Assembly (NCBI GenBank): GCA_963802915.1
Contig: CAWDKQ010000024.1
Span: 62,001 to 126,000 of the forward strand
Length of the DNA stretch: 64,000 bases
Direction of reading: 5' to 3'
Source of the DNA: JAICMB01 sp963802915
Lineage (GTDB): Bacteria; Acidobacteriota; Terriglobia; Bryobacterales; Bryobacteraceae
Position 1 is the first letter of the stretch; each line of letters opens with the position of its first letter. Below the pieces are notes generated by a model that saw only the letters and a list, made by a program, of their open reading frames with translations, had not been told where the DNA came from and did not search any database. Positions 51,876 to 61,685 of this stretch are shown in pieces. The translations under genes were made by a program, and so were the position numbers.

Positions 51876-54800
51876 ATGGAAGACTTCCTGCTGGTCATCA
51901 TACTCATTGTTCTGGCTGTCCGCTGGTTCGTTATGTCAGGCCGGATAGAGGAGCTGGAGCACCGCCTCGCGCTTGCCGAGGCAGCCCTCAATCGCATGGG
52001 ACTGGAGCGAGCGCGTCCCACTCCGCCGCCGCTGCCGCAGGTGGCCATGGAAGAACCCGCGCCCTCCGCGCCGCCGAAATTGCGTGTCGAAGAACCTGTG
52101 CGTGCCGCGCCGCCACGCGCCATCACTCCAAGCGGGCCTCTACTCGAACCGCCGCCGATTCCTAAAGTCAGTAAGCCCTTTGAGACCGCGCGACCCATGC
52201 TTGAACCGCCAACTCTTCAGCCTGCCGGACCGACGTTGCTCGATCGCCTCCGCGCCAGGATGAAAGGCGAAGAATGGGAAGCGATCGTCGGCGGCAATTG
52301 GCTAAACAAACTCGGTGTTTTTGTTCTGGTCATCGGTATCGCGCTTTTCCTGGGATACTCATTTACTCAGTTCGGCCCCGCGGGACGAGCGATCATCAGC
52401 CTTGCCGTGAGCGCCGCGATGCTCGGCGGCGGTTTCCTGCTCGATCGGCGCGCTGGGTACCGGATCTTCTCCTACGGATTGCTTGGCGGAGGATGGGCTG
52501 CTCTATACATCACCACTTATGCAATGCAGGCTCTCGATGCGACCAAGGTCATCTACAACCCCGTCTTGGGCACTCTCCTGCTGCTCGCGGTCGCAGTGGG
52601 CATGATCGGACATTCGCTCAAGTATCGATCGCAAACGGTGACTGGACTTGCATACTTCATCGCCTTCGTAACGCTTGCGATTACTCCGGTAACAGCGTTA
52701 TCCGTTTTGGCCCTCGTGCCGCTCGCCGCATCGCTGCTCTATGTCGCCTACCGATTCGAATGGTCGGAGATGGCTGTCTTCGGGCTCGTCGCAACCTATG
52801 GAACCTGCGCGTCTCGGGGCGATTCCGGGGCGCCGCTATGGTCAGCACAGATCGTCTTCTCAACATACTGGCTGTTATTCGAAGCATTCGACCTGCTGCG
52901 CACTGCCCGCAAATCGGATCATGCGTCAGAGCGATGGATAATGCCGCTCAATGCGCTAGCTTTCGTCGGTCTCTCTTACGCCAAGTGGTCCGCGTCCGCG
53001 CCGCACATGATCCACGCACTTGCGGCAGGCATCGCTGGAGCTTACTTTCTGAACACTATCATTCGGACGAAGCTCCGTCCACCATCGAGCTTCGCTCCTG
53101 AAATCGATACCGTGAGCCGGGCCTTGGCAGGCGGCTACGAAGGCCCCATAACGCTGACCGCGATTCTCACCGCTGCAGCGGTATTCCTGAAATTCCACGG
53201 CGGTTGGGCGAATGCGGGCCTGCTCGCCGAGGCGGAACTGTTGTTTCTCGCCGGCTTGTTCTTCCGCGAGTCGTACCCGCGGCAACTCGCCGCCGCGCTT
53301 TTTGCAACGGGAACTGCAAAACTTCTGATCGTTGACTTGGTGGACTCGGGGCAAACCACACTGGCAGGATGGTCGGTGAGAGCTTGGACGCCGTCCGCCG
53401 CACTCTCCGCGGTTCTTTTCTATATCAATCGTGCGTTGCGACGAACTGACCAGCTCTATGGTTATGCTGCATCCGGTGTGGTTGCGCTCATCATAGGTTT
53501 GGAAACTCCGGAGCGTTTCCTGGGCGTGGCCTGGTTTGTTTTCGCCACGATTCTGTTCATGTGGGGTTGGAGCCGGCGACTGCTCGATTTTCGCCTGCAA
53601 GCGTACCTGGTCGGCGCACTTGCACTCACTGCGACGGGAGTGCACCAGGCAATCGTCGCGTCCGGTCAGTCCCCGGTAACACCGTATCTTTGGATGGCGC
53701 TCCTTTCAGCCGCGGTATTGATGTACGCCGCGGTGCTTTGTGCGCTGCGTTCAGCCGAGAACCGCTTCGACCACGAAGAACGGGAATCTTTGAAGCTGAT
53801 CGCATCCTGGATTTCGACGGCTGCGCTCATGGCGCTGGTCTGGCGCGTTACTCCCGGCGACTATTTGGGCTTAGGATGGATGCTCCTGTCGTTACCGATA
53901 TTGGAGTTGGGTCTTAGAAAGCTGCCCGCCGAATTTCGGATACAAGCCTATCTGGTGGCAGCCGTCGGCGCCGGCCGGGTGCTGTTGTTCAATGTACTGC
54001 CCGTTCGAAACGATGCTCCTATGGCTGCAAGACTCGTGATCGCCGGTGCGGCCGCGGCAGCTTACGCGATCGCCACGCGTGTATATGGTTCGAGACGCAC
54101 CGAAGACAGCGCGATCGTGGAAACCTCTTCGGCCACCGGAACTGCGTTTCTGCTGGTGGCGCTCTGGGCGCTTCTTCCGTCCGTTGCCGTTGGACCCGCG
54201 TGGGCAGCCGTCGCTCTGCTGCTTCTTGAGTTGGGGCTCCTCACCGACCTTCCTGGCTTGAGGGTGCAGTCTCACTTGGCTTCCGGCGCGGCACTTGGAC
54301 GTCTGTTCTTCGCGAACTTCGATGTCTCTGGCGTCGCCGCGGGTATCTCTACGCGGCTCCTATCGGTCGTGCCCGTAATCGCCTGCCATTACTATTTGTG
54401 GTCACGATTGCGAGGATCGCTGACGCGTTTACGCGAGTGGGAGCGAGGTATCGAGCGGCTGTATCTTTATTCGGTAGCCCTCCTGATCACCGTGCTCCTG
54501 CGCTTTGAATTGGGACGCGACGCCACAGTCGCCGGCTGGTCCGTCTTCGCACTTGCGCTGATTGCCGCCGGACGACGTTGGGATATTGTCGACCTGAGAT
54601 GGCAGAGCTACGCGATTGCGGCGCTCACCTCGTGGAGGAGTTGGACCACGGATTTCTGGTCGCCGCTCGCAATCGCGTCTTTCTTCGCTGCGCAGTTTCT
54701 GGTTCCTCGGGCGCCCAAGGAACAGACCGGCATCGAGCGCCACGCGCGACTATATTTTTCGCTCTTGGCAACTTCTCTATTGACCATCCTTCTCTACCAT

Positions 54801-55064
54801 CAGGTGTCTGGCCGCCTCCTTACGATGGCGTGGGCGGCTGAAGGCCTCGTGCTCCTTGCGATTGGTTTCCCGGTTCGCGATCGTATCCTGCGTCTTTCAG
54901 GACTTACGTTGTTCCTGGTCTGCATCTTGAAGTTGTTCCTGTATGACCTGCGACAACTCGAGACGCTCTACCGCATACTGTCGTTCATCGTCCTTGGCCT
55001 GATCCTGGTAACCGTTTCGTGGGTCTACACGCGTTTCCGGGATCGAGTGCATCGTTACCTTTAG
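51876..55064 (+). CDS. Giant DUF2339 multi-membrane protein
   Basis: 1062 aa with AGGAGG 8 bases before the ATG. An N-terminal helix and coiled coil (VMSGRIEELEHRLALAEAAL), a Pro-rich spacer (about 50-120), then the DUF2339 signature WEAIVGGNWLNKLGVFVLVI and more than 25 hydrophobic segments to the C-terminus. The family is widespread in Acidobacteria and Bacteroidota, with no settled function; envelope or transport roles are guesses. The next gene begins 7 bases after its stop, so an M48 protease is probably co-expressed. Confidence 0.88.
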   Translation: MEDFLLVIILIVLAVRWFVMSGRIEELEHRLALAEAALNRMGLERARPTPPPLPQVAMEEPAPSAPPKLRVEEPVRAAPPRAITPSGPLLEPPPIPKVSKPFETARPMLEPPTLQPAGPTLLDRLRARMKGEEWEAIVGGNWLNKLGVFVLVIGIALFLGYSFTQFGPAGRAIISLAVSAAMLGGGFLLDRRAGYRIFSYGLLGGGWAALYITTYAMQALDATKVIYNPVLGTLLLLAVAVGMIGHSLKYRSQTVTGLAYFIAFVTLAITPVTALSVLALVPLAASLLYVAYRFEWSEMAVFGLVATYGTCASRGDSGAPLWSAQIVFSTYWLLFEAFDLLRTARKSDHASERWIMPLNALAFVGLSYAKWSASAPHMIHALAAGIAGAYFLNTIIRTKLRPPSSFAPEIDTVSRALAGGYEGPITLTAILTAAAVFLKFHGGWANAGLLAEAELLFLAGLFFRESYPRQLAAALFATGTAKLLIVDLVDSGQTTLAGWSVRAWTPSAALSAVLFYINRALRRTDQLYGYAASGVVALIIGLETPERFLGVAWFVFATILFMWGWSRRLLDFRLQAYLVGALALTATGVHQAIVASGQSPVTPYLWMALLSAAVLMYAAVLCALRSAENRFDHEERESLKLIASWISTAALMALVWRVTPGDYLGLGWMLLSLPILELGLRKLPAEFRIQAYLVAAVGAGRVLLFNVLPVRNDAPMAARLVIAGAAAAAYAIATRVYGSRRTEDSAIVETSSATGTAFLLVALWALLPSVAVGPAWAAVALLLLELGLLTDLPGLRVQSHLASGAALGRLFFANFDVSGVAAGISTRLLSVVPVIACHYYLWSRLRGSLTRLREWERGIERLYLYSVALLITVLLRFELGRDATVAGWSVFALALIAAGRRWDIVDLRWQSYAIAALTSWRSWTTDFWSPLAIASFFAAQFLVPRAPKEQTGIERHARLYFSLLATSLLTILLYHQVSGRLLTMAWAAEGLVLLAIGFPVRDRILRLSGLTLFLVCILKLFLYDLRQLETLYRILSFIVLGLILVTVSWVYTRFRDRVHRYL

Positions 55065-55071
55065 GTGCAGT

Positions 55072-55971
55072 ATGCAACGCATCCGTCTTGCGATTGTGCT
55101 CGCGCTCCTCATCGGAGGAGCCATTCTGGCGGCCATTGGCGCAACCGATGGGCGCGTCAACCTGAAATCGATTCTCACCATCTGGTCCGACACTGCGCGC
55201 GACGCGGACCAGATCGGAATGCGCCTGACGCGCCTGGGCGATCGAGACGAGATGAAGATCGGCTCGGATCTCGCATCCACCCTACTAGGTTTGGTTCATG
55301 AGGATACCGGCGCCTCGAAATACATCACGGAAGTGGCGCAGTTTCTTCTGCCCTATGTTCGACGGCATGGCATTAGCTACAGCTTCCATGTGATCGAATC
55401 TACGCAAGTCAACGCCTTCGCCATGCCGGGAGGCCAGGTGTTCGTCACCAGCGGATTGCTGGGTTTCGTCGAGAACGAAGCCGAGCTGGCCATCGTGCTG
55501 GGGCACGAGATTGCGCACGTCGATCTGCGCCATTGTGTCGAGCGCTATCAATATCAATATCGCTTGAAGAACGCCGGTGCGCCGGAGATTGGATGGTTGG
55601 TCGAAATGGCGCATCGCATGGCCACCATGGGCTTCAGTTCGTACCAGGAAAGTGAAGCCGATGCCGCGGGCGAGGAACTCGTAATCAAAGCAGGCTACAA
55701 TCCCCAAGCCGCGGTTTCATTGTTCTTGCGCATGAAGAAATATTTTGGAGAGCCGTCGCCACAGCGCGCGGCTACACCCTCGGGCGAGGTGGAGCAAGCT
55801 GTGGACGATGCAATCGGATCCTATTTTCGGACTCATCCACCGTCAGCGGACCGAGCGCGGCAATTCAGCGAGTTGCTTGCTCGACACCCGGAACTGAAGG
55901 GCAGGTCTTTCTATGTGGGGAAAGAAAATCTTCGCAAGCGTTCAGCGGGCTCTCCGGCTCTGCAGCCATAG
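55072..55971 (+). CDS. M48-family metallopeptidase, membrane-anchored or exported
   Basis: 299 aa. An N-terminal hydrophobic segment (about 5-24) is either a signal peptide or an anchor. The peptidase domain has VNAFAMPGGQVFVTSGLLGF, the zinc motif LGHEIAHVDLRH (His145, Glu146, His149) and the third-ligand motif SSYQESEADAAGEEL near residue 207. These are the marks of BepA/Oma1-like periplasmic quality-control proteases. No TPR tail is present. The last 30 bases overlap the convergent terC gene. Confidence 0.9.
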   Translation: MQRIRLAIVLALLIGGAILAAIGATDGRVNLKSILTIWSDTARDADQIGMRLTRLGDRDEMKIGSDLASTLLGLVHEDTGASKYITEVAQFLLPYVRRHGISYSFHVIESTQVNAFAMPGGQVFVTSGLLGFVENEAELAIVLGHEIAHVDLRHCVERYQYQYRLKNAGAPEIGWLVEMAHRMATMGFSSYQESEADAAGEELVIKAGYNPQAAVSLFLRMKKYFGEPSPQRAATPSGEVEQAVDDAIGSYFRTHPPSADRARQFSELLARHPELKGRSFYVGKENLRKRSAGSPALQP

Positions 55972-56625
55972 TCCGATAACAACGACCCCAATTGCGCCGA
56001 TAGCCTGAACCGCGTAGTCTGCTGCGGCGCTGGGAGCGAGCTTTTGCACCGTGAAGGCATCGGTCATAATCATCTGGCCGGCCACTCTGCCCAGCAACGC
56101 CGCTCCTACGAACACGATGATGGGATACTTGTCCATCAACCTCGCCAACATGCCGCTCGCGAAAACTACCAGCGGTATGCTCAAGCTGAGGCCAAATAAC
56201 AAAAGCAACAAGCTGCCGTGAGCGATTGCCGCAACTGCAAGAATGTTGTCCGTGGACATGGTTACGTCCGCGACGATAATGAACCACATCGCCTTCCAAA
56301 AACTGGCCAGGTGCACGGCCGAAGATTCGAGCGGCGGCTCTTCCCGAAACAGCCCGACCGCTATCCACAAGATCGCTACGCCTCCGATGATCTGCAGAAA
56401 CTTAACGTGCAGTAAAAGCGTGGCGAAAAACGCGGCTACCACCAATGCAATGACGGCGCAAGCAGCCCCCGCGACGAGGGCGCGGTTCCTCATGGCGCGC
56501 GGAAGCGACTTGGCCGCGGCGGCAATTACCACGGCGTTATCGCCGCTCAGCGTCAAATCCACAACGACGATGGAAAGCACGCTAAGCGCGAATTGCCAGT
56601 GCGGCAGGTGTTGGTTTGGATTCAT
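55942..56625 (-). CDS. TerC/YjbE-family integral membrane protein
   Basis: 227 aa from the ATG at 56625; the upstream in-frame stretch runs into the aminotransferase gene and lacks family features. About seven membrane helices. The paired acidic motifs in the membrane, LTLSGDNAVVIAAA and MSTDNILAVAAIAHG, are the TerC signature and probably bind metal. Members export Mn2+ or act in metallation of exported proteins. It follows the aminotransferase by 16 bases on the same strand. Confidence 0.9.
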   Translation of the reverse strand: MNPNQHLPHWQFALSVLSIVVVDLTLSGDNAVVIAAAAKSLPRAMRNRALVAGAACAVIALVVAAFFATLLLHVKFLQIIGGVAILWIAVGLFREEPPLESSAVHLASFWKAMWFIIVADVTMSTDNILAVAAIAHGSLLLLLFGLSLSIPLVVFASGMLARLMDKYPIIVFVGAALLGRVAGQMIMTDAFTVQKLAPSAAADYAVQAIGAIGVVVIGLWLQSRRAR

Positions 56626-56641
56626 TCTCGGGCGAAAGTGC

Positions 56642-57784
56642 CTATCCCGCGGAAGCCGGCAGACGCTGTCTCGATTCCGCGTAAAGAAACTCAGCGAAGC
56701 GCTCCATGGCGAGCGGGAAGCGATCGCCGCTGGCTGCAAATCCCAAACGGAAATGCGACGGCTGGCCGAAACAATCGCCAGGCACTATTAAGACGCCTTT
56801 CTTCGCAAGCCTCCGGCAGAACTCCCGAGCGTCCGTGGCGTCCGCCAGCCAGGGAAATGCCGTCATCCCTCCGCTAGGCCTGAGCCACTCCACGTAGCCG
56901 TGATGCTCGGCGAAAAGCCGATCGAGGTGCGCGAGATTCCTCTGCGATACCTCGGTAGCGCGCTGATAAATCTCCTGGCTATGCTGCATGGCGAGCAGCG
57001 CCAGCCGCTCTCCGAATACGTTCGCCGTAACCGTAAAGTAATTGCGAGCGTTATGATACTTTTCGCGCCGCACTGGATCTCGGTCGACAAACCAGCCAAT
57101 GCGCAACCCGCTCAAACAGAGGGCTTTCGAAAAATCGCTGATCACAGTTGCATGAGGAAGCCGCGCGGCGGAATGCATCGCGGTCCCGTGATAAATCGGA
57201 TGGTACACCTGATCCGATACGAACTGGACGCCGCGTTCGAAGCAGAAATCGTGCAGGCTCTGCATCTCTTCATCGCTCAGAACAGAGCCCGTGGGATTAT
57301 GCGGCGAATTGACCAACAGCAGGCGCGTATTATGGTCCACCAGATGGCGGATCTCTTCGAGGTCCACGCGAAATTTGTTTTCAGCGCGGAGATTGTAGTA
57401 ACGGATCGCAATTCCGAGAGATTCCGCGAGCGCCGTGTTGGCGGGGAATCCTGGATTAGGGAGCACAACGTTAGCTCCCGGCCCGGCCGCCAGGAAGAAC
57501 AGAATCAGCAGAGCCTCGGATGCGCCTGTCACAACCTGAATGTCGTCTGCTTCAACTCCCTCCAAAGCCGCGATGGCGGTCCGCAACGCAACAGTGCCTA
57601 ACGCACTGGTGTATGAGATGCGGGTGTCGAGCAAATCTTCCAAGTCGTTCTCGCCAGTCAATGCAAGCAGTTCCCGCAGCGTCCAAACCGGGCCTGTGCT
57701 CGAGGCGAGATCGAATTCGATCGGCGGCGTGGCGTAGTTCTTCTGCTCAATCCATCGATCGAGGAGAAATGGGGGCAGTTCCAT
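56642..57784 (-). CDS. Class I/II PLP-dependent aminotransferase
   Basis: 380 aa with AGGAGG 10 bases before the ATG. Cytoplasmic fold-type I enzyme: VVTGASEALLILFF, NSPHNPTGSVLSDEE, SDQVYHPIYHG and the Schiff-base motif SDFSKALCLSGLRIGWFVD. The N-terminus (PPFLLDRWIEQKNYATPPIE) is like a subgroup often labelled aspartate or capreomycidine-type aminotransferase, so substrate is open. Promoter-proximal gene of a two-gene leftward unit with terC; divergent from the secreted protein at 57954. Confidence 0.88.
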   Translation of the reverse strand: MELPPFLLDRWIEQKNYATPPIEFDLASSTGPVWTLRELLALTGENDLEDLLDTRISYTSALGTVALRTAIAALEGVEADDIQVVTGASEALLILFFLAAGPGANVVLPNPGFPANTALAESLGIAIRYYNLRAENKFRVDLEEIRHLVDHNTRLLLVNSPHNPTGSVLSDEEMQSLHDFCFERGVQFVSDQVYHPIYHGTAMHSAARLPHATVISDFSKALCLSGLRIGWFVDRDPVRREKYHNARNYFTVTANVFGERLALLAMQHSQEIYQRATEVSQRNLAHLDRLFAEHHGYVEWLRPSGGMTAFPWLADATDAREFCRRLAKKGVLIVPGDCFGQPSHFRLGFAASGDRFPLAMERFAEFLYAESRQRLPASAG

Positions 57785-57953
57785 CTTTGCAGTTCCTCCT
57801 GAAATAGCGCTGCTCTACTTATTATGATTTGCCGGCCGGGCCACGTCGGCTGCACCCTTCCTCGCCCGGATGACTGCGTCCTGTTATTGGAATCGAATCC
57901 TACTCGTAACACTTTCGAAACGTTCGTCTGTTAACCTGCAACGCTGGTTCTCC

Positions 57954-58574
57954 ATGCATAAAACCGTGAAATCAGCATTCGGACTGTTTGTTTTCCTCCT
58001 TCCAATTGCGTTAGCGAACGGACAGTCACAGCAGAACCAACTCATAGGCCGATGGCGCTCCCTGGCAGTTTCGCCGGCGGGGCTCAGCACCGTGTTCGAC
58101 TTTCACGGCGATAACCAATTCGACTCCTTCTCCGCCTCGATATCGGACGAGAAGTACCGTTTAGTCGGTACGGATACAATCTTGATTCAATCGACAAACG
58201 GTCCTGAGGAGAAACAAGAATTGGATTGGGAAAACGAGGACCGTGCGCGGATCGAAGATGAAGCGGCCGGCAAATCGATTGAGCTCGCCCGCGTTGGTAA
58301 GAGCCTCGACAGCAAAAATCCGTTGGCGGGCGAATGGAACACGACGCGCGATTGGAACGATAGGAAATACCCCGCTCGAGCCTTGTTTTCCACCAGCAAG
58401 ATTGTGTGGATCGTAAACGTAAGGGAAGAGCACGGGCATTATTCTTCGAACAGTAAAACGGTCCACCTTGAGATGCCTGGGCGCCCCGTCGTAGACAGCA
58501 CTTTTACTATCACCGGAGACCGTCTGATCCTTACCAATCCCAGAGGGAGCGAATCGATTTTCGAGCGGTTTTGA
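57954..58574 (+). CDS. Secreted lipocalin-like protein of unknown function
   Basis: 206 aa from the ATG at 57954, chosen because the signal peptide MHKTVKSAFGLFVFLLPIAL starts there. After NGQSQQNQ the protein shows LIGRWRSL, TVFDFHGDNQFDS and NPLAGEWNTTRDW, the G-x-W plus beta-strand pattern of small lipocalin-like barrels, apparently twice. This suggests two related halves. No ligand or function can be assigned. It stands alone. Confidence 0.62.
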   Translation: MHKTVKSAFGLFVFLLPIALANGQSQQNQLIGRWRSLAVSPAGLSTVFDFHGDNQFDSFSASISDEKYRLVGTDTILIQSTNGPEEKQELDWENEDRARIEDEAAGKSIELARVGKSLDSKNPLAGEWNTTRDWNDRKYPARALFSTSKIVWIVNVREEHGHYSSNSKTVHLEMPGRPVVDSTFTITGDRLILTNPRGSESIFERF

Positions 58575-58680
58575 AACGGGCTTCTCATCGATGTGTCACA
58601 CGTCGTTCAATGATTTGAAATCCTGCACTGATACTCTTTGACGTTCCATAGTTAAACTCTCGCTGTAACAAGGATGGAAA

Positions 58681-60660
58681 ATGGCGCATCGCGGACTACA
58701 GTTTTTGTCGGTTGGGATTTCAACGCTAATGGCCCTGAACCCGTTGGGTTTGGTACGGGCCGAAGAGAAAGCCGCCCCGGAGGAGAAGATGCCCGGCCGG
58801 GCACAATTCCTCAAAGCGCACGAGCGAGCTGCAAAAGAGGCCCGGCTGCGCCGTGAGCACCTCTTGACCGAACCTCGCCTCAGCTCTGAAGAGCTGCAGA
58901 GTCTGATTCAACAGAAAATCAAATACGTCTTTGTACTCTACCAGGAGAACCGTTCGTTCGATTCCTACTTCGGGACCTTCCCAGGCGCGAACGGGCTTTA
59001 TAGCCAGCCTTCATCGCAAACTCCCGGCTTTGTGCAAACAATTGTGAATACGGACGGATCTAAGGGGACCATTTCTCCGTTTCTCATCGGTCCGAAACAG
59101 TATGCCGCGGACACGGACGACATTGACCACTCGCACGCCCGCACGGTTGCAAAAATGGACATCCAAAACGGCGTGGCCCAAATGGATCAGTTTGCCGTCA
59201 CTGAAGAATTGAAATACAGCGCCACCGGCAACCCCTCCATCAAGGCAAAACAGTACGGCGAATTATCGATGGCTCACGAGGATTGCGACACTATTCCTCT
59301 GCTGTGGGCCTACGCCGATCGTTTTGTTCTTTTCGATGACGTATTCGAATCGATGACCGGTCCATCCACACCCGGAAATCTCACCATCATCGGAGCGCAA
59401 TCGGGCCAGACGCAGTGGGCTTTGCATCCCAGCGAATCGTCAACCCTACCCATAATCAGCGATCCCGATCCGTTTTGGGGATCGCCTTCCGATAAATCCG
59501 CCAGTCCTCTTCCCGTGAATCCCGGTGATTACCCGGGCTACACAGTGGCCCCGAATCTGACGTTTGCTACTCTTCCGCTCTCCATGCTTCTCAGCACTGC
59601 AAACACCGTTACCGCGACGGACCCGACCGCGAGCACGGACCTCGCCGACGTCCAGGACGACCTGACATTTCTCAGCAAGCTGACGCAACCAGCCCTCGGC
59701 TTCGGTTGGTATCAAGAAGGTTTCGACAAAGAGTCTACCGATACTGCCGGACCTGTCACCGCGAACGGATCGCATGCGTCCTATATCACGCACCACAACG
59801 GTCCACAGTACTTCGGCTATGTGGCGAACACTCCCGCGCTCCGTTCTCAGTTGCACGGGCTGGGCGATTTCTATACCGCTCTTAGCGGCAATAGTCTGCC
59901 CAAGTCCGGCGGCGTCTTTTACGTTAAGGGCGGCTATACGAACACGATGGGACTTACGCCAGCGGACCCCGATCCAACCGTCCAAAAGAACTTCCTGGGT
60001 GACGACGACCACCCTGCCTATTCCGACGCGCAGATTAGTGAAGCCATGGTGGCTCAAACCATCAACGCGATCGCGGCGAGTTCCTATTGGCCGCAAAGCG
60101 CGATCATTATCACTTGGGACGATTCCGAAGGCGATTACGATCACGTGCAACCCCCGATTGTGAACAATGGGCCGGATGGTTCCGCGTTCAGTTTCGGACC
60201 GCGTGTCCCGCTCATTCTGATTTCTCCGTACGCCAAGCTCGGTTATATTTCCCATGAGCAGGGCAGCCAGGCATCAGTGGTGAAGTTCGTCGACACGGTG
60301 TTTGGCCTGCCTCCGCTTGCGACATTGCCAGATGAATTGCTGGGCCGCATTCTGGGCGAGACCATGGGTCAGCAGGACCTCGGACCGCAGGATGCAATTA
60401 CTCCCGGAGTTTCGGATCTGTTAGATGCGTTCAGCACGGCGCGCCTCATGGGAACGGCCGACGCATTGGCGCCGGACTACGTTCAAGTGGACCCGAGTTA
60501 CGTGACTAAGATTCCGCAAACCACCGGCCTTGGTTGCAACGACCTTGGAATCTTGACGGTGGACCGGCAATTGGGTATACAGAACGTCATACCCTCGGAC
60601 TTCAATCCGCGCCCCGCTACCAATCCGACAACTACGTCGTCGGCGATTGTCACTCACTAA
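58681..60660 (+). CDS. Secreted phospholipase C / acid phosphatase-like phosphoesterase
   Basis: 659 aa with AAGGA upstream of ATG codons. Signal peptide about 1-27. The phosphoesterase domain opens KYVFVLYQENRSFDSYFGTF with the metal-binding Glu-Asn and Ser/Thr region, then DDIDHSHARTV, FDDVFESMTGPSTPGNL, ITWDDSEGDYDHVQPP and RVPLILISPYAKLGYISHEQ, all typical of the non-hemolytic phospholipase C/AcpA family. It probably releases phosphate from lipids or nucleotides outside the cell. It has a longer charged linker (about 28-75) than usual. The gap 60661-60827 after it shows nothing. Confidence 0.88.
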   Translation: MAHRGLQFLSVGISTLMALNPLGLVRAEEKAAPEEKMPGRAQFLKAHERAAKEARLRREHLLTEPRLSSEELQSLIQQKIKYVFVLYQENRSFDSYFGTFPGANGLYSQPSSQTPGFVQTIVNTDGSKGTISPFLIGPKQYAADTDDIDHSHARTVAKMDIQNGVAQMDQFAVTEELKYSATGNPSIKAKQYGELSMAHEDCDTIPLLWAYADRFVLFDDVFESMTGPSTPGNLTIIGAQSGQTQWALHPSESSTLPIISDPDPFWGSPSDKSASPLPVNPGDYPGYTVAPNLTFATLPLSMLLSTANTVTATDPTASTDLADVQDDLTFLSKLTQPALGFGWYQEGFDKESTDTAGPVTANGSHASYITHHNGPQYFGYVANTPALRSQLHGLGDFYTALSGNSLPKSGGVFYVKGGYTNTMGLTPADPDPTVQKNFLGDDDHPAYSDAQISEAMVAQTINAIAASSYWPQSAIIITWDDSEGDYDHVQPPIVNNGPDGSAFSFGPRVPLILISPYAKLGYISHEQGSQASVVKFVDTVFGLPPLATLPDELLGRILGETMGQQDLGPQDAITPGVSDLLDAFSTARLMGTADALAPDYVQVDPSYVTKIPQTTGLGCNDLGILTVDRQLGIQNVIPSDFNPRPATNPTTTSSAIVTH

Positions 60661-60827
60661 CCTATTGCTCGATTAATTCGGGGGCGGCGTGGGCCATCAA
60701 AAAGCGGTGGCCTGCGCCGCGGGCGGTACGCCACGTCCGTCCCAACTCGTCTTGCGTTTGTCTTTCTAACCCGCACACATCCGGGAAGGCCATCCACGTG
60801 CTTCGGGCTTTAAGACTCTAAACCCGC

Positions 60828-61673
60828 ATGCTTCCTGCCGGCTACAAAATTGAGGAATCCCCACGCCACGGCTCGCAGGAAAAGTTGTCGAACGTGATTT
60901 CGCTTGGGTACCATGACGTAACCGAGGAGGACGCGGCTCCGGAAACAGACCGGCGCCCCGCCGCTGCGCACTATCGGTTAGGGCGAGCGCAGTTTCGAAA
61001 ACATCTCGAATCGATTTACGGCTCCGGGCGCCAGGTCTCGACCTTATCGGTTCCTTCTCCCTCAACACCAGTCCCCCTATTTCTCACATTCGATGACGGA
61101 GGCGCGGGCGCCGATACCGTGATCGCGGACGAGTTGGAGCGCTTCGGTTGGCGCGGCCACTTTTTTATAACGACCGACTGGATCGGATGTTCCGGATTTC
61201 TCGATGCCCGGCATATCCGCCATCTTCACCGGCATGGCCACGTAATAGGCAGCCACACGCGTTCTCATCCACCGCGCATGTCCCATCTCGAATGGGGTCA
61301 ACTGATTTCAGAATGGAAAGACAGCCGAATGGCGCTCGAAGATATCGTCGGAGAAGCCATTACGTCCGCTTCGGTCGCCGACGGGTTTTACTCCCGTGAC
61401 GTAGGCCGAGCCGCCGCAGAATGCGGCATTCGATATCTCTTCAATTCGGAGCCGAAACAAGAGGTGGCCAAAGTTGACGGCTGTTCAATTCTCGGACGCT
61501 ATGCCATTCTCGGGAATACGAGCGCGTCGGAAGCTGCCGCATTGGCATGCGGGAAACCAAGGGCCTGTCTTAGACAGAGCGTTTCTTGGCGGACAAAAAA
61601 GCTCATAAAGTCGATCGCGGGAGAGCGCTATCTGGACTTGAGAGAAGCTATTCTTTCACGACGCCGCGGCTGA
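60828..61673 (+). CDS. Polysaccharide deacetylase (NodB fold)
   Basis: 281 aa. The NodB domain starts at NVISLGYHDVTEEDA, with the catalytic Asp motif PLFLTFDDGGAGA, the metal triad loop HVIGSHTRSHPPRMSHL and a later SVADGFYSRDVGRAAAECGI. It would remove acetyl groups from an exopolysaccharide or chitin-like chain. No signal peptide is obvious; about 25 residues precede the domain and the start is uncertain. Convergent with the sigma-54 regulator, 12 bases apart. Confidence 0.87.
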   Translation: MLPAGYKIEESPRHGSQEKLSNVISLGYHDVTEEDAAPETDRRPAAAHYRLGRAQFRKHLESIYGSGRQVSTLSVPSPSTPVPLFLTFDDGGAGADTVIADELERFGWRGHFFITTDWIGCSGFLDARHIRHLHRHGHVIGSHTRSHPPRMSHLEWGQLISEWKDSRMALEDIVGEAITSASVADGFYSRDVGRAAAECGIRYLFNSEPKQEVAKVDGCSILGRYAILGNTSASEAAALACGKPRACLRQSVSWRTKKLIKSIAGERYLDLREAILSRRRG

Positions 61674-61685
61674 TAGTCTTAAGTT

